From positions 250,501 to 314,500 of the forward strand of contig NZ_JAQOMR010000001.1 of NCBI RefSeq assembly GCF_028401385.1: 64,000 nt of DNA, written 5' to 3'. A model generated the notes under the pieces. That model was not told the DNA's origin and did not search any database. It saw only the letters and a list, made by a program, of their open reading frames with translations. Made by a program: the position numbers and the translations under genes. Positions 1-10,554 of this stretch are shown piece after piece. Source of the DNA: Marinicella algicola. GTDB taxonomy: Bacteria; Pseudomonadota; Gammaproteobacteria; Xanthomonadales; Marinicellaceae. Each line of letters starts with the position of its first letter. The first letter of the stretch is position 1.

Positions 1-1101
1 GCGCGAGTTGATCGGGGCTGCGGCGGGGCGTCTGCACACCGCCCGTTCGCGCAACGATCAGGTGGCACTCGATTTCCGCCTGTGGGTCAAGAAGGAACTG
101 TCAAAGACCGAGGCGGCTTTAACCCGGCTCATCAGCGTGTTTCTCGCCCGCGCGGAAGAACATGCCGAAACGGTGATGCCCGGCTTTACTCATTTGCAGA
201 CCGCCCAGCCGGTGACCTTCGGTCATCATTGCCTGGCGTATGTGGAAATGTTCGGGCGCGACCGCAAGCGGGTGCGCCACGCCATCGAGCACCTGGACGA
301 AAGCCCGCTGGGGGCTGCGGCCCTTGCTGGCACCGGCTTTGCCATTGACCGCCATATGACGGCAGCGGCTCTCGGTTTTGAGGGCGGGCCGACGCGCAAC
401 TCCATCGACACAGTGTCAGACCGCGATTTCGCGCTGGAATTCCTGTCGATTGCCGCCATCTGCGGCACGCATCTTTCGCGGCTTGCCGAGGAAATTGTGA
501 TCTGGTCGACGCCGCAGTTCAATTTCGTGCGGCTGTCCGACAGTTTTTCGACCGGCTCCTCGATCATGCCGCAGAAGAAGAACCCTGATGCCGCAGAACT
601 GGTGCGCGCCAAGACCGGCCGCGTCAACGGCGCATTGGTGGCGCTTCTGACCGTGATGAAGGGCCTGCCGCTCGCCTATTCAAAGGACATGCAGGAAGAC
701 AAGGAACAGGTCTTCGACGCTGCGAAAAGCCTAGAACTCGCCATTGCCGCCATGACCGGCATGATCGGCGACCTGACGGTCAACACCGCGTCAATGAAGG
801 CCGCCGCCGGTTCGGGCTTTTCCACCGCGACGGATCTTGCCGACTGGCTGGTGCGCGAGGCGGGACAGCCCTTCCGTGACGCCCATCATGCGACCGGCCA
901 CGCGGTTGCCCTTGCTGAAAAAAGGGCACCGACCTCGCCGGTCTGACGCTGGACGAGCTTCAGGCAATCAACCCGGCGATCACCGAGGGTATTTTCGACG
1001 TGCTTACGGTCGAGGCGTCGGTTGCCAGCCGCAAGAGCTTCGGCGGAACAGCGCCTGACGAAGTGCGCAAGCAGATCGCCTGGTGGCGCGATCACGTTTG
1101 A
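1..1101 (+). CDS. argH: Argininosuccinate lyase, 5' end outside window, one frameshift
   Basis: Cleaves argininosuccinate to arginine and fumarate, the last step of arginine synthesis, in the cytoplasm. The reading frame is open from the first bases of the window, so the N-terminus lies upstream. The fumarase/aspartase superfamily signature [11 protein letters not shown] is present, as is the HTARSRNDQ substrate-binding stretch near the left edge. The frame breaks near 920 in the run gaaaaaaggg; restoring one base lets translation continue through [16 protein letters not shown] to a stop at 1099-1101 with a normal ArgH C-terminus. The break looks like a sequencing error. lptM and lysA follow on the same strand, an order common in rhizobia. 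Confidence 0.95.
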
Positions 1102-1190
1102 GTTCGTGTGCGTTTGAGGGTGCACAAGCCCCTCCTGATCAGCTATCAGGTAAGGGATTTGGTTTGAAAAAGCTTGCGGTGGACAACGCC

Positions 1191-1463
1191 ATGCAAAAAC
1201 ACAGGATTGCCGTTGCGGTATTGTTGGTAAGCGTGCTTGCGCTAAGCTCTTGCGGGCGGCGCGGACCGCTGGAAGTGCCACCGGCAACGCCCAAACAGGC
1301 TGAACGCGAGGCTCGCAACGCGAACACGCCGGCCATCCAGATCGCGCCAAACGACAAGCCTGTCATTTTTGACGGGTCAGGTGACAATGTCGTCAATGCC
1401 GGACCGGATAGCGCGATTGACGGCGAGCCCGGCTCGTTCTTTCTCGATTCCCTCATCAACTAG
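1191..1463 (+). CDS. lptM: Small LptM-like lipoprotein
   Basis: Short secreted lipoprotein of about 90 residues. It has a hydrophobic signal segment and a lipobox (LALSSC) followed by GRRGPLE, the pattern of small proteobacterial lipoproteins now called LptM, which assist maturation of the LptDE lipopolysaccharide translocon. The rest is low-complexity and Pro/Ala/Asn-rich. I chose ATG 1191 because it puts a compact basic n-region before the hydrophobic core; a TTG at 1164 (MKKLAVDN...) in the same frame is a real alternative. It sits between argH and lysA, the usual alphaproteobacterial location. The family assignment rests on lipobox, size and context. Confidence 0.75.
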   Translation: MQKHRIAVAVLLVSVLALSSCGRRGPLEVPPATPKQAEREARNANTPAIQIAPNDKPVIFDGSGDNVVNAGPDSAIDGEPGSFFLDSLIN

Positions 1464-1477
1464 GCCAGGTCTTTTCC

Positions 1478-2740
1478 GTGAACCATTTTGAATATCGCGA
1501 CGGTGTGCTCTTTGCCGAGGGAGTTTCCATTCCGGCGATGGCCGAGGCCGTCGGTACGCCCTTCTATTGTTATTCCACGGCCACCTTTTCTCGTCATTAC
1601 AAGGTGTTCGCTGAGGCCTTTGCCGGAACGGACGCTCTGGTCTGCTATGCCGTGAAGGCCAACTCAAACCAGGCGATCCTGAGAATGTTGGCCGGTCTCG
1701 GGGCGGGCATGGATGTTGTTTCGGAAGGCGAGCTGCGCCGCGCGTTGGCGGCCGGTGTAGACCCGCAGAGGATCGTGTTCTCCGGCGTCGGCAAGACCGT
1801 GCGCGAGATCGATTTTGCGCTTGAGACAGGCATCTACTGTTTCAATGTGGAATCCGAGCCTGAACTCGAGGTCCTGAGCGCCCGCGCGGCGGCCAAGGGT
1901 GTTGAAGCGCCGGTTTCCTTCCGCATCAACCCGGATGTGGACGCCAGGACCCATGCCAAGATCTCGACCGGCAAGAAGGAAAACAAGTTCGGCATCGCCT
2001 TTTCGCGCGCCGAGGCCGTCTATGCCCGCGCCGCCGAACTGCCCGGCATTCGCGTCAGCGGGATCGATATGCATATCGGCAGCCAGATCACCGAGTTGTC
2101 ACCCTTCCGCGATGCTTTCCGGCTGATGAAGACGCTGGTTGTGGAACTCAGGGCGCAGGGCCATGAAATCGATCATGTCGATGTCGGCGGCGGCCTCGGT
2201 ATCCCCTATCAGTTCGACAATAACCCACCGCCGGAACCGACGGCCTATGCCGCGATCATCCGCGAGGAACTGGCCGGGCTCGATTGCCGGATCGTCGCTG
2301 AACCGGGCCGGATGATTGCCGGCAATGCCGGAATTTTCGTGACCGAGGTGCTTTACGTCAAGGATGCCGAAGCCAGGAGCTTCGTGATTGTTGACGGTGC
2401 GATGAACGACCTGATCCGTCCGACGCTTTATGAAGCCCATCATGAAATCCGCCCGGTGGTGCTGAAGACAGAAGCCGAGCGGATGACCGCCGATGTTGTC
2501 GGGCCTGTGTGCGAGACCGGCGATTATCTGGCGCTGTCGCGCGAGATGGGGCGGCCGCAACCCGGTGATCTCATGGCGGTGTCGACGGCCGGTGCCTATG
2601 GCGCGGTGCAGGCCGGTACATACAACACCCGCCTTCTGGTGCCGGAAGTGCTGGTCGACGGCGACCGCTACCATGTCATCCGCCCGCGCGGCAGCTATGA
2701 GGATCTGATCGGGCTTGATTCGTTGCCGGAATGGATGTGA
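1478..2740 (+). CDS. lysA: Diaminopimelate decarboxylase
   Basis: PLP enzyme of fold type III that decarboxylates meso-diaminopimelate to L-lysine. The 420-residue frame is intact and of normal length. The PLP lysine lies in CYAVKANSN (residues about 56-64), the glycine-rich phosphate site is HVDVGGGLGIPY, the EPGR motif is at about residue 275, and the substrate/dimer-interface cysteine is in GPVCETGDYLA. Translation starts at a GTG 14 bases after the lptM stop, so the two are probably cotranscribed. Confidence 0.96.
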   Translation: MNHFEYRDGVLFAEGVSIPAMAEAVGTPFYCYSTATFSRHYKVFAEAFAGTDALVCYAVKANSNQAILRMLAGLGAGMDVVSEGELRRALAAGVDPQRIVFSGVGKTVREIDFALETGIYCFNVESEPELEVLSARAAAKGVEAPVSFRINPDVDARTHAKISTGKKENKFGIAFSRAEAVYARAAELPGIRVSGIDMHIGSQITELSPFRDAFRLMKTLVVELRAQGHEIDHVDVGGGLGIPYQFDNNPPPEPTAYAAIIREELAGLDCRIVAEPGRMIAGNAGIFVTEVLYVKDAEARSFVIVDGAMNDLIRPTLYEAHHEIRPVVLKTEAERMTADVVGPVCETGDYLALSREMGRPQPGDLMAVSTAGAYGAVQAGTYNTRLLVPEVLVDGDRYHVIRPRGSYEDLIGLDSLPEWM

Positions 2741-2873
2741 TCCTGCTCGCGGAGTTTTGAAGGCGGATCGTTGCAAAATTGGCGCGGCCTCCTCGCTATC
2801 GTCATAAACCGTGCTATGTTTTTCGAACGTTTACGCTCACGCCGCAGCCTTCAGGGCGCGACAGACAGGGCCT

Positions 2874-5423
2874 ATGACCGCTCAAAAGCAAGACACCGGA
2901 ACTGTTCGTCCCGACAGGGGCATGCAAGGCGAGGCGCTGAACCGGCGCATCGCCCGCAAGCGCGCGATCGCACGCCTAAACCTGCTCGCCGAGCGGCTGC
3001 TGCCCGGGCTGCTCTGGCCTGCCTGTTTCGTGGCGCTTTATCTCTCGTTTTCCTGGCTTGGCCTGTTCCACGCCGTCCCCTTCGCGCTCCGGATTGCGAT
3101 CCTGCTGCTGCTGGCCGGCGGTTTTGTTGCCGGGCTGTGGCCATTTCGCCGCTTCCGCTTGCCCACGCGGGCAGAGGCCGAGCGGCGCCTTGAGCGCGAG
3201 AACGCGCTGGCCCATCAGGTGATTTCGGTTGCCGGCGACAGACCCGCGCGCGAAACGCCGGAGGCGCTGGCGCTGTGGCAGGCCCATCAGCGGCGCATGG
3301 CCGAAAAACTCGATCGTATCGACAGCGGTTATGCCCGGCCGGACCTCTCTGCCGTTGACCGGCATGGCCTGCGCGCCATCCCGGCCCTTCTACTGTTTGT
3401 GGCGTTTTTCTATGCGGGCACGACAGGCTCCGGCAGATTGGCCGATGCCTTTCGGCCGCCGGTCAATGAAGGCGAGGCGACTCTCGCACTGCGTTTCGAC
3501 GCCTGGATTTCACCGCCGCCCTATACCCGCAAGGCCCCAGTCTATCTCCAGGCCGACGGTGCCGATGATGTCGCGGCGATACCCGAAGGCTCGGTGCTGA
3601 CAGTGCGGCTGTCGGGCAAGGGCACGGACGCGCCGATTGCATTCCTGCCGGATGCTGACGGTCAGCCGCAGACCGCCGACAACGTTGAAGAGAGCGAATT
3701 GGCGCGCAGCGCAACCTTCACTCTGAGACAAAGCGGCGTGCTGGAGGCCGCCGGCCGGCAATGGATGATCGACGTGGTGCCGGATGCCTTGCCGGTCATC
3801 GCCTTCAAGAGCGAGCCCCGGGCTGCTGCAAATGGTGCGCTGGAGCTCGAATATACCGTTTCTGACGATTACGGCGTGACCGCTGCACGTGCCAGGATCG
3901 TGCCGGCGGGCGACATCGACGAGCATGCTGAGCCGCTTTATCCACCGCCGGAGTTTCCGCTGAACATGCCGTCGCGCTCGAGCGAGGACCATTCGGCCTT
4001 TACCAGCCGCAATCTTACCGAACACCCGCTGTCCGGTAGGCCGGTCACGATCACGCTGATTGCGGAAGATGCCGCCGGCCATGTTGCCCGCAGCGCGCCG
4101 CTTGAAATGATACTGCCCGCGCGAACGTTCTATAATCTGCTCGCCGGTTCTGTTGCCGAGCAGCGACAGATCTTTGCGCTGGACACCCGCGCGATGCCGG
4201 AAGCTCTGCAATACAGCGCTGCGATCACGCTGCGGCCTGAAGAGACCATTCCCGATCTCACGCAGTTCCTGCTGATCAAGTCGGCGCAGACGCGCATGCT
4301 GCTGGCCCATGATGACGAGACCTATCGCGATACGGCGGACTATATGTGGGAGATTGCGACCGGCATTGAAGACGGCGAGTTGACAGCCGCAGAGCGGCGT
4401 CTGCGGGAGGCGCAGGACGCCTTGAGCGAGGCATTGCGGGATGGCGCGTCCGATGCCGAGATTGCCCGGCTGATGGAAGAATTGCGCCAGGCGATGCAGG
4501 AATACCTCTCCGAAATGGCCCAGCGCATGCAGCCTTCTAAGATGCAGCAGGGCCAGCAGCAGGCTTTGCGCCAGCGCGATCTCGACAATATGCTCAATCA
4601 GCTTGAAAACCTTGCCCGGTCCGGTGACCGGGCCGCCGCCAGCAGCTTTTGTCGGAGCTGCAGCGGATGATGAACAACATCCAGCCGCCATCGTCGATGG
4701 CCCAGCAGGGCGGGCAGCAAAACTCGGAGATGCGCGAGCAGGTCGACAGGCTTGGTGAACTGATCCAGGAACAGCAGCAGCTGATGAACGAGACCTTCGA
4801 GCTCGAGCAGCAATTGCGCGACCGGGAGCAGTGGGGCGATCCGCCGCCGCGTCAGGGCGGCGATCAGCAGGGCGAAGATGGCGCAGAGCGGCCGCCGCAG
4901 GACATGACGGCAGAGCAATTGCGCGAGGCCCTGCGCCAGCTTCAGGAGCGCCAACAGGCACTGTCAGAGCAGCTGGGCGAAATGCAGCAGAAGCTCTCCG
5001 AACTCGGCATGCCGCCGGCGGAAGGCTTCGACCGCGCCGGCGAGGCGATGGAGGGGCTGCCGAGTCACTTGGCCAAGGCGAGGAAGCGGCGCGCTAGAGG
5101 GGCAGGGCAATGCGCTGGAAGCCCTGCGCCAGGGCGCCCAGCAGATGATGAATTCGATGATGGCGCAAGGCCAGGGACAGGGTCAGCAGGGGCCGAACGG
5201 CCAGGCCGGCTGGGGCAACCAGACCGGCCGCGATCCGCTCGGACGCAATCAGGGTATGGATGGACTCGATTTTGGCGACAATGTTCAGGTGCCGGATGAG
5301 TTTAGCGTCGAGCGCGCCCGCGAAATTCTCGACGCCATCCGCAAGCGGCTGAACGAGCAGGCCCCGCTTCCCTCTGAACCGCCCTATCTCGAGCGGTTGC
5401 TGGAACCCGGCACAGGCAACTGA
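2874..5423 (+). CDS. TIGR02302/DUF4175 family membrane protein, three frameshifts
   Basis: Large protein of about 850 residues, conserved in Alphaproteobacteria with no established function. Two hydrophobic segments lie near the N-terminus (roughly residues 45-85) with a third near residue 170. A long extracytoplasmic region follows, then a Gln/Met/Glu-rich, coiled-coil-like C-terminal third (MQQGQQQALRQRDLDN, LQERQQALSEQL). Single-base losses near 4635, 5053 and 5092 split it into pieces; restoring them gives one continuous frame ending LERLLEPGTGN. The start at 2874 gives MTAQKQDTGT; a GTG at 2811 is in frame upstream. It follows lysA on the same strand, as in many rhizobia. Confidence 0.8.
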
Positions 5424-5494
5424 ACCTGCAAGCTGATGAAGCCGGGCCAGCCCGGTTGAATGGGAAAATCAGCGTTACTGAGCCTTTCGGCAGA

Positions 5495-5854
5495 TCACGC
5501 GGCAAGTGCGCGGGCTACGGCCTTGCGGATATCCGGCAGGGCGAAGGGCTTCGGCACCACGTCAACGATCTTTTCCATCAGGTCATCGGCGCGTTCGCGC
5601 TGTTCGGCAAAGCCGGTCATCAGCAGGATTTTCATGCCCGGATGGGTGCTTGCAGCCTGATGGGCCAGCGCAATGCCGTCCATGATCGGCATGCGCACAT
5701 CGGACAGAAGCAGATCATAATTGCTCTCCGACAGCCGCTCCAACCCTTCCGCGCCGTCGCAGGCCTCGACCGTTTCGTGGCCGTCGAGCCGAAGCGCACG
5801 TGCAACGAACGCCCTCAGAGATGCTTCGTCTTCCGTGATCAAAATCCTAGCCAT
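5495..5854 (-). CDS. cpdR: CpdR-type single-domain response regulator
   Basis: A stand-alone receiver domain of 119 residues with no output domain. The acidic pocket is in ITEDEASLRAF, the phospho-acceptor Asp in LLLSDVRMPIMDG, the Thr in LLMTGFAE and the Lys in VPKPFALPDI. The sequence matches CpdR, which in its unphosphorylated state directs the ClpXP protease to substrates such as CtrA during the alphaproteobacterial cell cycle, downstream of the CckA-ChpT phosphorelay. That role is family knowledge, not shown here. The start at 5854 gives MARILITEDE; an upstream in-frame start would add ten unconserved residues. It is a monocistronic leftward gene between TIGR02302 and hpt. Confidence 0.9.
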   Translation of the reverse strand: MARILITEDEASLRAFVARALRLDGHETVEACDGAEGLERLSESNYDLLLSDVRMPIMDGIALAHQAASTHPGMKILLMTGFAEQRERADDLMEKIVDVVPKPFALPDIRKAVARALAA

Positions 5855-6017
5855 GGCGCTGTCCAGTTCTTTCTGTCTTATCAAAACCCTGTCGGCATGC
5901 CCGTTGTTCCGGGCCTTGTTGCCGTAGAGATCACCAGAACTTTCCTAGCGAGAGGTAAAGATTGAAAAATGACGATTTGTGTAGTTAACAAGCTCTGTTA
6001 GCGCGATTTAACCTTGG

Positions 6018-6559
6018 TTAAGCATCACCGGTAATAACGCCGACGAAAGGCAGCTCGCGGAACGCATAGGCAACATCCATCCCATAGCCGACCACAAAGC
6101 GGTCCGGGCAGTGGAATCCGGCGTAATCGGCTTCCAGAACTTCCTCCCGTTTGTTCTGCTTGTCGAGCAGAACGGCGATCGAGACATTGGCCGCGCCACG
6201 TTCCTGCATCAGGTCGCGGGCAAAGCGCAGGGTCCGGCCGGATTCGAGAATATCGTCGATCAGCAGGACATCGCGACCTTCAACCACGCTGTCGATATCC
6301 TTGACCATACGGACGCCACAACTGACCGTGCCGGTTCCGTAGCTCGACAACGTCATGAACTCGACCTCGGGCGCAAGGCCGATCTTGTGCAGTGCACGAA
6401 TCAGATCCGCAGCGAACACAAACGAGCCCTTGAGAATGGCGATGACGAGCAGATCTTCCGCCGGACCCTTGGCGATTTCGAGCGCAAGTTCTTCATTGCG
6501 CTTTGCAATTTCCTCGGAGGAAAAAGGACCTCGATGTTCTTTCCGCGAACGACGTGCAT
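6018..6559 (-). CDS. hpt: Hypoxanthine phosphoribosyltransferase, one frameshift
   Basis: Purine salvage enzyme that transfers phosphoribosyl from PRPP to hypoxanthine or guanine. The PRPP-binding loop is VLLIDDILESGRT, and the dimer/substrate loop SSYGTGT and KGSFVFAADLIRAL are typical of the family. The N-terminus MHVVRGKNIEVLF starts at 6559; one lost T near 6520 separates it from SSEEIAKRNEELA, after which the frame is clean to the stop. Read literally, translation would need a different upstream start with an unrelated N-terminus, which I consider an artefact. It lies divergent from ftsE across about 250 bases. Confidence 0.92.
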
Positions 6560-6808
6560 GGGCGCGCTCCTCTTGTCTGCGCGCCATCGGTCTGCCGGGG
6601 CGTCGCTTTCATTGCCTATCGGGAGTGTCCGGTTGTAGTGGGTTTGCATCCGGGCGGCAATCACAACACCGGAAAGCCCTAGCGCCACAGTGCATTTCGC
6701 CGTGGATAATCCATTGTCTACACGTAACTTTGCGGGTCCGTTCACCTCCTGTTATTCATAACTGCGTAAAAGTGGCGCTGATCGAGAAGACGAGGCTGCC
6801 TGCTGACG

Positions 6809-7473
6809 ATGGCATTGATCCAGTTTGAAAATGTTGGGCTGCGATATGGAATGGGACCAGAAGTCCTGAGGGACATGACGTTTGATGTCCAGAAGCATTC
6901 CTTCCAGTTCCTGACCGGTCCGTCAGGTGCGGGCAAGACGACGCTGCTCAGGCTGATGCTGATGGCGCTGCAGCCCACGCGCGGTCTGATCCGCCTGTTC
7001 GGCCGTGATGTTGCCGTGATCCCGCATAAGGAACTGCCGATGCTGCGCCGACGGGTCGGCATCGTGTTTCAGGATTTCCGCCTGCTCGACCATATGACGA
7101 CCTACGAGAATGTTGCGCTGCCGTTGCGTGTCAGGGGAAAGGACGAAGTCTCCTATCGCAATGATGTGATCGAACTGTTGAAATGGGTCGGGCTCGGCGA
7201 GAGGTTGCATGTTCGTCCGGCGGTGCTTTCAGGTGGTGAAAAACAGCGTGCGGCGATCGCGCGCGCGCTCATCGACCAGCCGGAAGTACTGCTTGCCGAT
7301 GAGCCGACGGGCAATGTAGATCCGCCGATGGCGAGGCGCATTTAAGCCTGCTTGTCGAGCTTAACCGACTGGGCACGGCCGTGGTGATTGCCACCCATGA
7401 TATCGCGCTGATGGATCGGTATGATGCAAGGCGGATGATCCTTTCGGAAGGAAGGCTCGATATCTATGACTAG
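6809..7473 (+). CDS. ftsE: Cell-division ATP-binding protein FtsE, one frameshift
   Basis: ATPase of the FtsEX complex, which sits at the divisome on the inner membrane and controls peptidoglycan hydrolases. Walker A is GPSGAGKTT, the ABC signature is LSGGEKQR and Walker B is LLADEPTGN, at normal ABC spacing. A base is missing near 7342 in gcgcatttaag; repairing it continues the protein as SLLVELNRLGTAVVIATHD, including the switch histidine, to the stop at 7471-7473. The stop overlaps the ftsX start, so the two are translationally coupled. Confidence 0.95.
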
Positions 7474-8925
7474 ACCGCCGCGTTCAATCCGCGATCCCCG
7501 TCTTGAGGAAGAGCGTCTTCAGCGACAGCGCGAGGATGAGCGCCGCCGCGCTGCGCGCGCGCGCGCGAAGAACGGCTGCTCGAGGAACGTATCCTCGAAG
7601 AGCGTCGCCGCGAGGAAATCCGCGTGTTTGAGGCGGAAGCCGCGCGCAAGCGTCAGGTGCAGCAGGAAGCTGCCGCCCGTCAGGCCGGGGCCGACCGCAT
7701 CGAAAAGGAAAAGGCTGTACATGCAGCAGCCGAAGATCGAGGGGCGAGGCTGAAAAAGCCAAGGCGGCGGAGGCCAGGCGGACCGAAGAACAACGGCAGC
7801 CAAGGCGGCCAAAGGTCGAGCCGGGCGCGGACCGTCCGCCATTGCCCCGTGCCGGGAGAAGGGGTGTGCTTCCCGGCGAAGGGGCAGTATTGCCTGAACC
7901 TGCCGGACAGCGAGAAAGGCTCACCCCAAGGCCGGACCACGCGACCCCGATTGAAAGACGCAACATCCGAAAACTGCCTGCGGGCCAAAGTCGCGGTAAG
8001 CCGACGCCGATCGTGCCGCCCACCAATGTCCAGTCCCGGGCGCTGATGGCAGTGATCGCGATCATGGCGTTTCTCGCCTGCCTGACGCTTGGCGCCGTTT
8101 CCATGGTGCGCGCCACGGCGGCAAGCTGGCAGGGCGGCATTTCCAGGAAGTCACCATCCAGATCAAGCCCGTCGAGGGCCGTGATATGAACCAGGCGCTT
8201 CTCAATGCGCGGGATGTGGCGCTTCAGTTCGTCGGCACGCTTGATGGCCAGGTGGTGGATGAAGCGGCAACCGAAGGCTTCTTGAGCCCTGGCTTGGTAC
8301 CGGGCTCGATTTCGACGAGCTCCCGGTGCCGCGTCTGGTGATCGTCACCATTGATGAAAACAATCCGCCGGATTTTGCGGCAATGTCCGACGCACTGCAG
8401 AGCGTTGTGCCGGGTGCATATCTCGACGATCACCGGGCGTGGGTGAACCGGCTCTCCTCGATGGCTGATGCGACGACCACGATTGGTGCCTCGATCATGG
8501 CGCTGGTATTCTCGGCCATGGTGCTGACAGTAGTGTTCGCCACGCGCGGCGCGCTCTCGGGCAGCCGCGATATCGTCGAGGTTCTGCATTTCGTCGGTGC
8601 GGAAGGCAGCTTCGTGGCGCGCCAGTTCCAGAATCACTTTCTTAATGTCGCGTTGAAAGGGGCCTTTCTTGGCGGTGCGCTTGCCTGTCTGTTTTTCGTG
8701 ATCGCACGCTTTTGGCAGGCGCGTTTTCTGGCAACTCCCGGCGCCGATCAGGCGACCGCTTTGTTCGGTTCGATCTCGATTGGCTGGGACGCCTATGCCG
8801 GCATACTGCTGACGATTGCCATCATCGCCGCGCTGACCACGCTGACCGCGCGGCTGACGGTGATCCGCACGATCCGGGAGATCGATCGCATTCGTTCCGA
8901 TCCCGAACGCACCGACAGCCTGTAG
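7466..8925 (+). CDS. ftsX: Cell-division permease-like protein FtsX, at least four frameshifts
   Basis: Membrane partner of FtsE. The C-terminal portion (about 8326-8925) is typical: three membrane segments around ASIMALVFSAMVLTV, ALKGAFLGGALACLFFV and AYAGILLTIAIIAALTTL, with REIDRIRSDPER at the end. The first membrane segment (ALMAVIAIMAFLACL) is encoded near 8040-8110. Before it lies about 190 residues of Arg/Glu/Ala/Gln-rich cytoplasmic sequence (EERLLEERILEERRREE). Breaks near 7565, 7745, 8137 and 8295 shift the frame by one base each, always in the same direction; repaired, the protein is about 487 residues. The start overlaps the ftsE stop. Confidence 0.88.
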
Positions 8926-9069
8926 ATCTTTGCTGTTTTGCAACTTATTCGTCGTCGCCCCTTCGCCTGAATTTCAGCTATATCGTCTGTAATGTATTGA
9001 GAGCGGCGGATTGATTCGGTTGGTCGCCAGTGCATGTTTCTGCCGCAAAAAGCCTGAAATGGAAGGAAT

Positions 9070-9755
9070 ATGGCGAAGCAAGTACGCAAGTCGCCTGAGA
9101 CTAGCGGAGACGGGAATGGTGCGCGGGGACATGAGACCACGCGTGGAGGATTGGTGTTGCGCGCCGTTCTGGTGGCCGGACTTGCCGTATTGATTGCCTT
9201 TGGCGGCGGCTTTATTTGGTTTTCCACCAAAATTCTTACTGCCAGGCCACCGCCGCTCTACGAGACAGATGCGGTTGTTGTTCTGACGGGCGGTGCGCGG
9301 CGCATTGATGAGGCGCTGGTTCTTCTGGCCGAAGGAGCGGGCGAGCGCCTGTTGATCTCCGGTGTCAACCCGTCGACAACCCCGGAGAGCATCCGCAATC
9401 TGACAGGCGGTGACAGCCAGCTGTTCGATTGCTGTGTCGATGTTGGCTATGAAGCGCTCGATACCTACGGCAATGCCGTTGAAACCCGCAAGTGGATCGA
9501 GGAGCATAATTATCGGCGCGTGCTGGTCGTCACAAGCGCCTATCACATGCCGCGGGGGCTGTTCGAACTGCGGCATATCGATCCGGATACCGTGTTTGTA
9601 GCCTATCCGGTTCCGCTGGGGAGAGTGACGGCCTCTGGTATCACAATCTTCGCTATGTGAAGGTTCTGGCCTCGGAATATGTCAAATTCATCGGGGCGCA
9701 TGTGCGCGCGGTGACCGGGCTCAGGATGCTGGCCCCCGCAGCGCAGGATATGTAG
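9070..9755 (+). CDS. YdcF-like (DUF218) membrane protein, one frameshift
   Basis: DUF218/SanA-like protein with a single N-terminal membrane anchor (about residues 30-52) and a domain facing the envelope. Conserved pieces are DAVVVLTGGARRIDEAL, LLISGVN, ALDTYGNAVET and VVTSAYHMPRGLFE. Some relatives affect envelope barrier function; the biochemical activity of this one is unknown. A G is missing near 9622 in gctggggag; restored, the C-terminus reads WYHNLRYVKVLASEYVKF to a stop at 9753-9755. It sits between ftsX and plsC, a conserved rhizobial order. Confidence 0.85.
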
Positions 9756-9759
9756 GGAT

Positions 9760-10554
9760 ATGGGAGTGTTTCGCTCAGTCGCCTTTAATACCGCCTTTTA
9801 TGCCGGCACGGCGGTTCGGATGATTGTCCAGTCTCCTTATTACTTCGCGGCTTCACGCGAAAACGCCTACCGTGTGGTGGTTCAGGGCTGGGGCCGTTTC
9901 GTCAATCGTCAGATGCGGTTCTGGGTCGGTACGACGTTCGAAGTCGAAGGGCTGGAAAACCTGCCCGACGGCCCCTGTATCATCGTGCCCAAGCACCAGT
10001 CGGCCTGGGATACGATCATGCTCTTGCCATGGATACCGGATTCGGTTTTCATGCTGAAGCGTGAGCTGATCCAGATGCCGCTGTTTGGCTGGTATCTGAA
10101 AAAGCAGCGACAGATCGCTGTCGACCGTTCGGCAAGCGGCAGGGCGATGGCGGATGCGATTGCCCGTACAAGGGTTGAGGTCGAGACCGGGCGGCAGTTG
10201 ATCATCTTTCCGGAAGGAACGCGGCGTCCGCCGGGCGCTGCACCGGACTACAAACGCGGTATACAGCTCATTTACAGCGGGCTTGCAGTGCCCGTGGTGC
10301 CAGTGGTCATGCATCCGGGCCTGTTCTGGCCACGCGGCAATTTCCGCCGCCAGAAGGGGCATTTCAAGGTCAGGATCCTCCCCGCCATCCAGCCGGGCAA
10401 GCCCCCAAAAGCCTTCTTCGCCGAGCTTGTCGAAACGATGGAGCGGGAAAGCGATCGCCTGCTGGTGGAAACCGTTACCGAAAACCCGCATCTTGAGCTT
10501 GCTGCGGTGACGCGCAAGCGCGTCGAGGCCCTGAAGGCGGTCGAGACGGCCTAA
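9760..10554 (+). CDS. plsC: 1-acyl-sn-glycerol-3-phosphate acyltransferase
   Basis: Makes phosphatidic acid by acylating lysophosphatidic acid at the membrane. The frame is intact at 264 residues. The catalytic HX4D box is in KHQSAWDT, the glycerol-phosphate binding box is FPEGTRR and the later PVVPVVMHPG motif is also present. It starts four bases after the ydcF-like stop and is likely cotranscribed with ftsEX-ydcF. Confidence 0.95.
   Translation: MGVFRSVAFNTAFYAGTAVRMIVQSPYYFAASRENAYRVVVQGWGRFVNRQMRFWVGTTFEVEGLENLPDGPCIIVPKHQSAWDTIMLLPWIPDSVFMLKRELIQMPLFGWYLKKQRQIAVDRSASGRAMADAIARTRVEVETGRQLIIFPEGTRRPPGAAPDYKRGIQLIYSGLAVPVVPVVMHPGLFWPRGNFRRQKGHFKVRILPAIQPGKPPKAFFAELVETMERESDRLLVETVTENPHLELAAVTRKRVEALKAVETA

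Noticed and set aside
3510-4961. 483-codon reverse open frame
   Set aside because: Shadow of the TIGR02302 gene, Arg/Ala/Pro-rich with no domain.
6007-6021. CtrA box (TTTA-N7-TTAA) upstream of cpdR
   Set aside because: Only a partial match to TTAA-N7-TTAA, it overlaps the hpt stop codon and is about 150 bases from the cpdR start.
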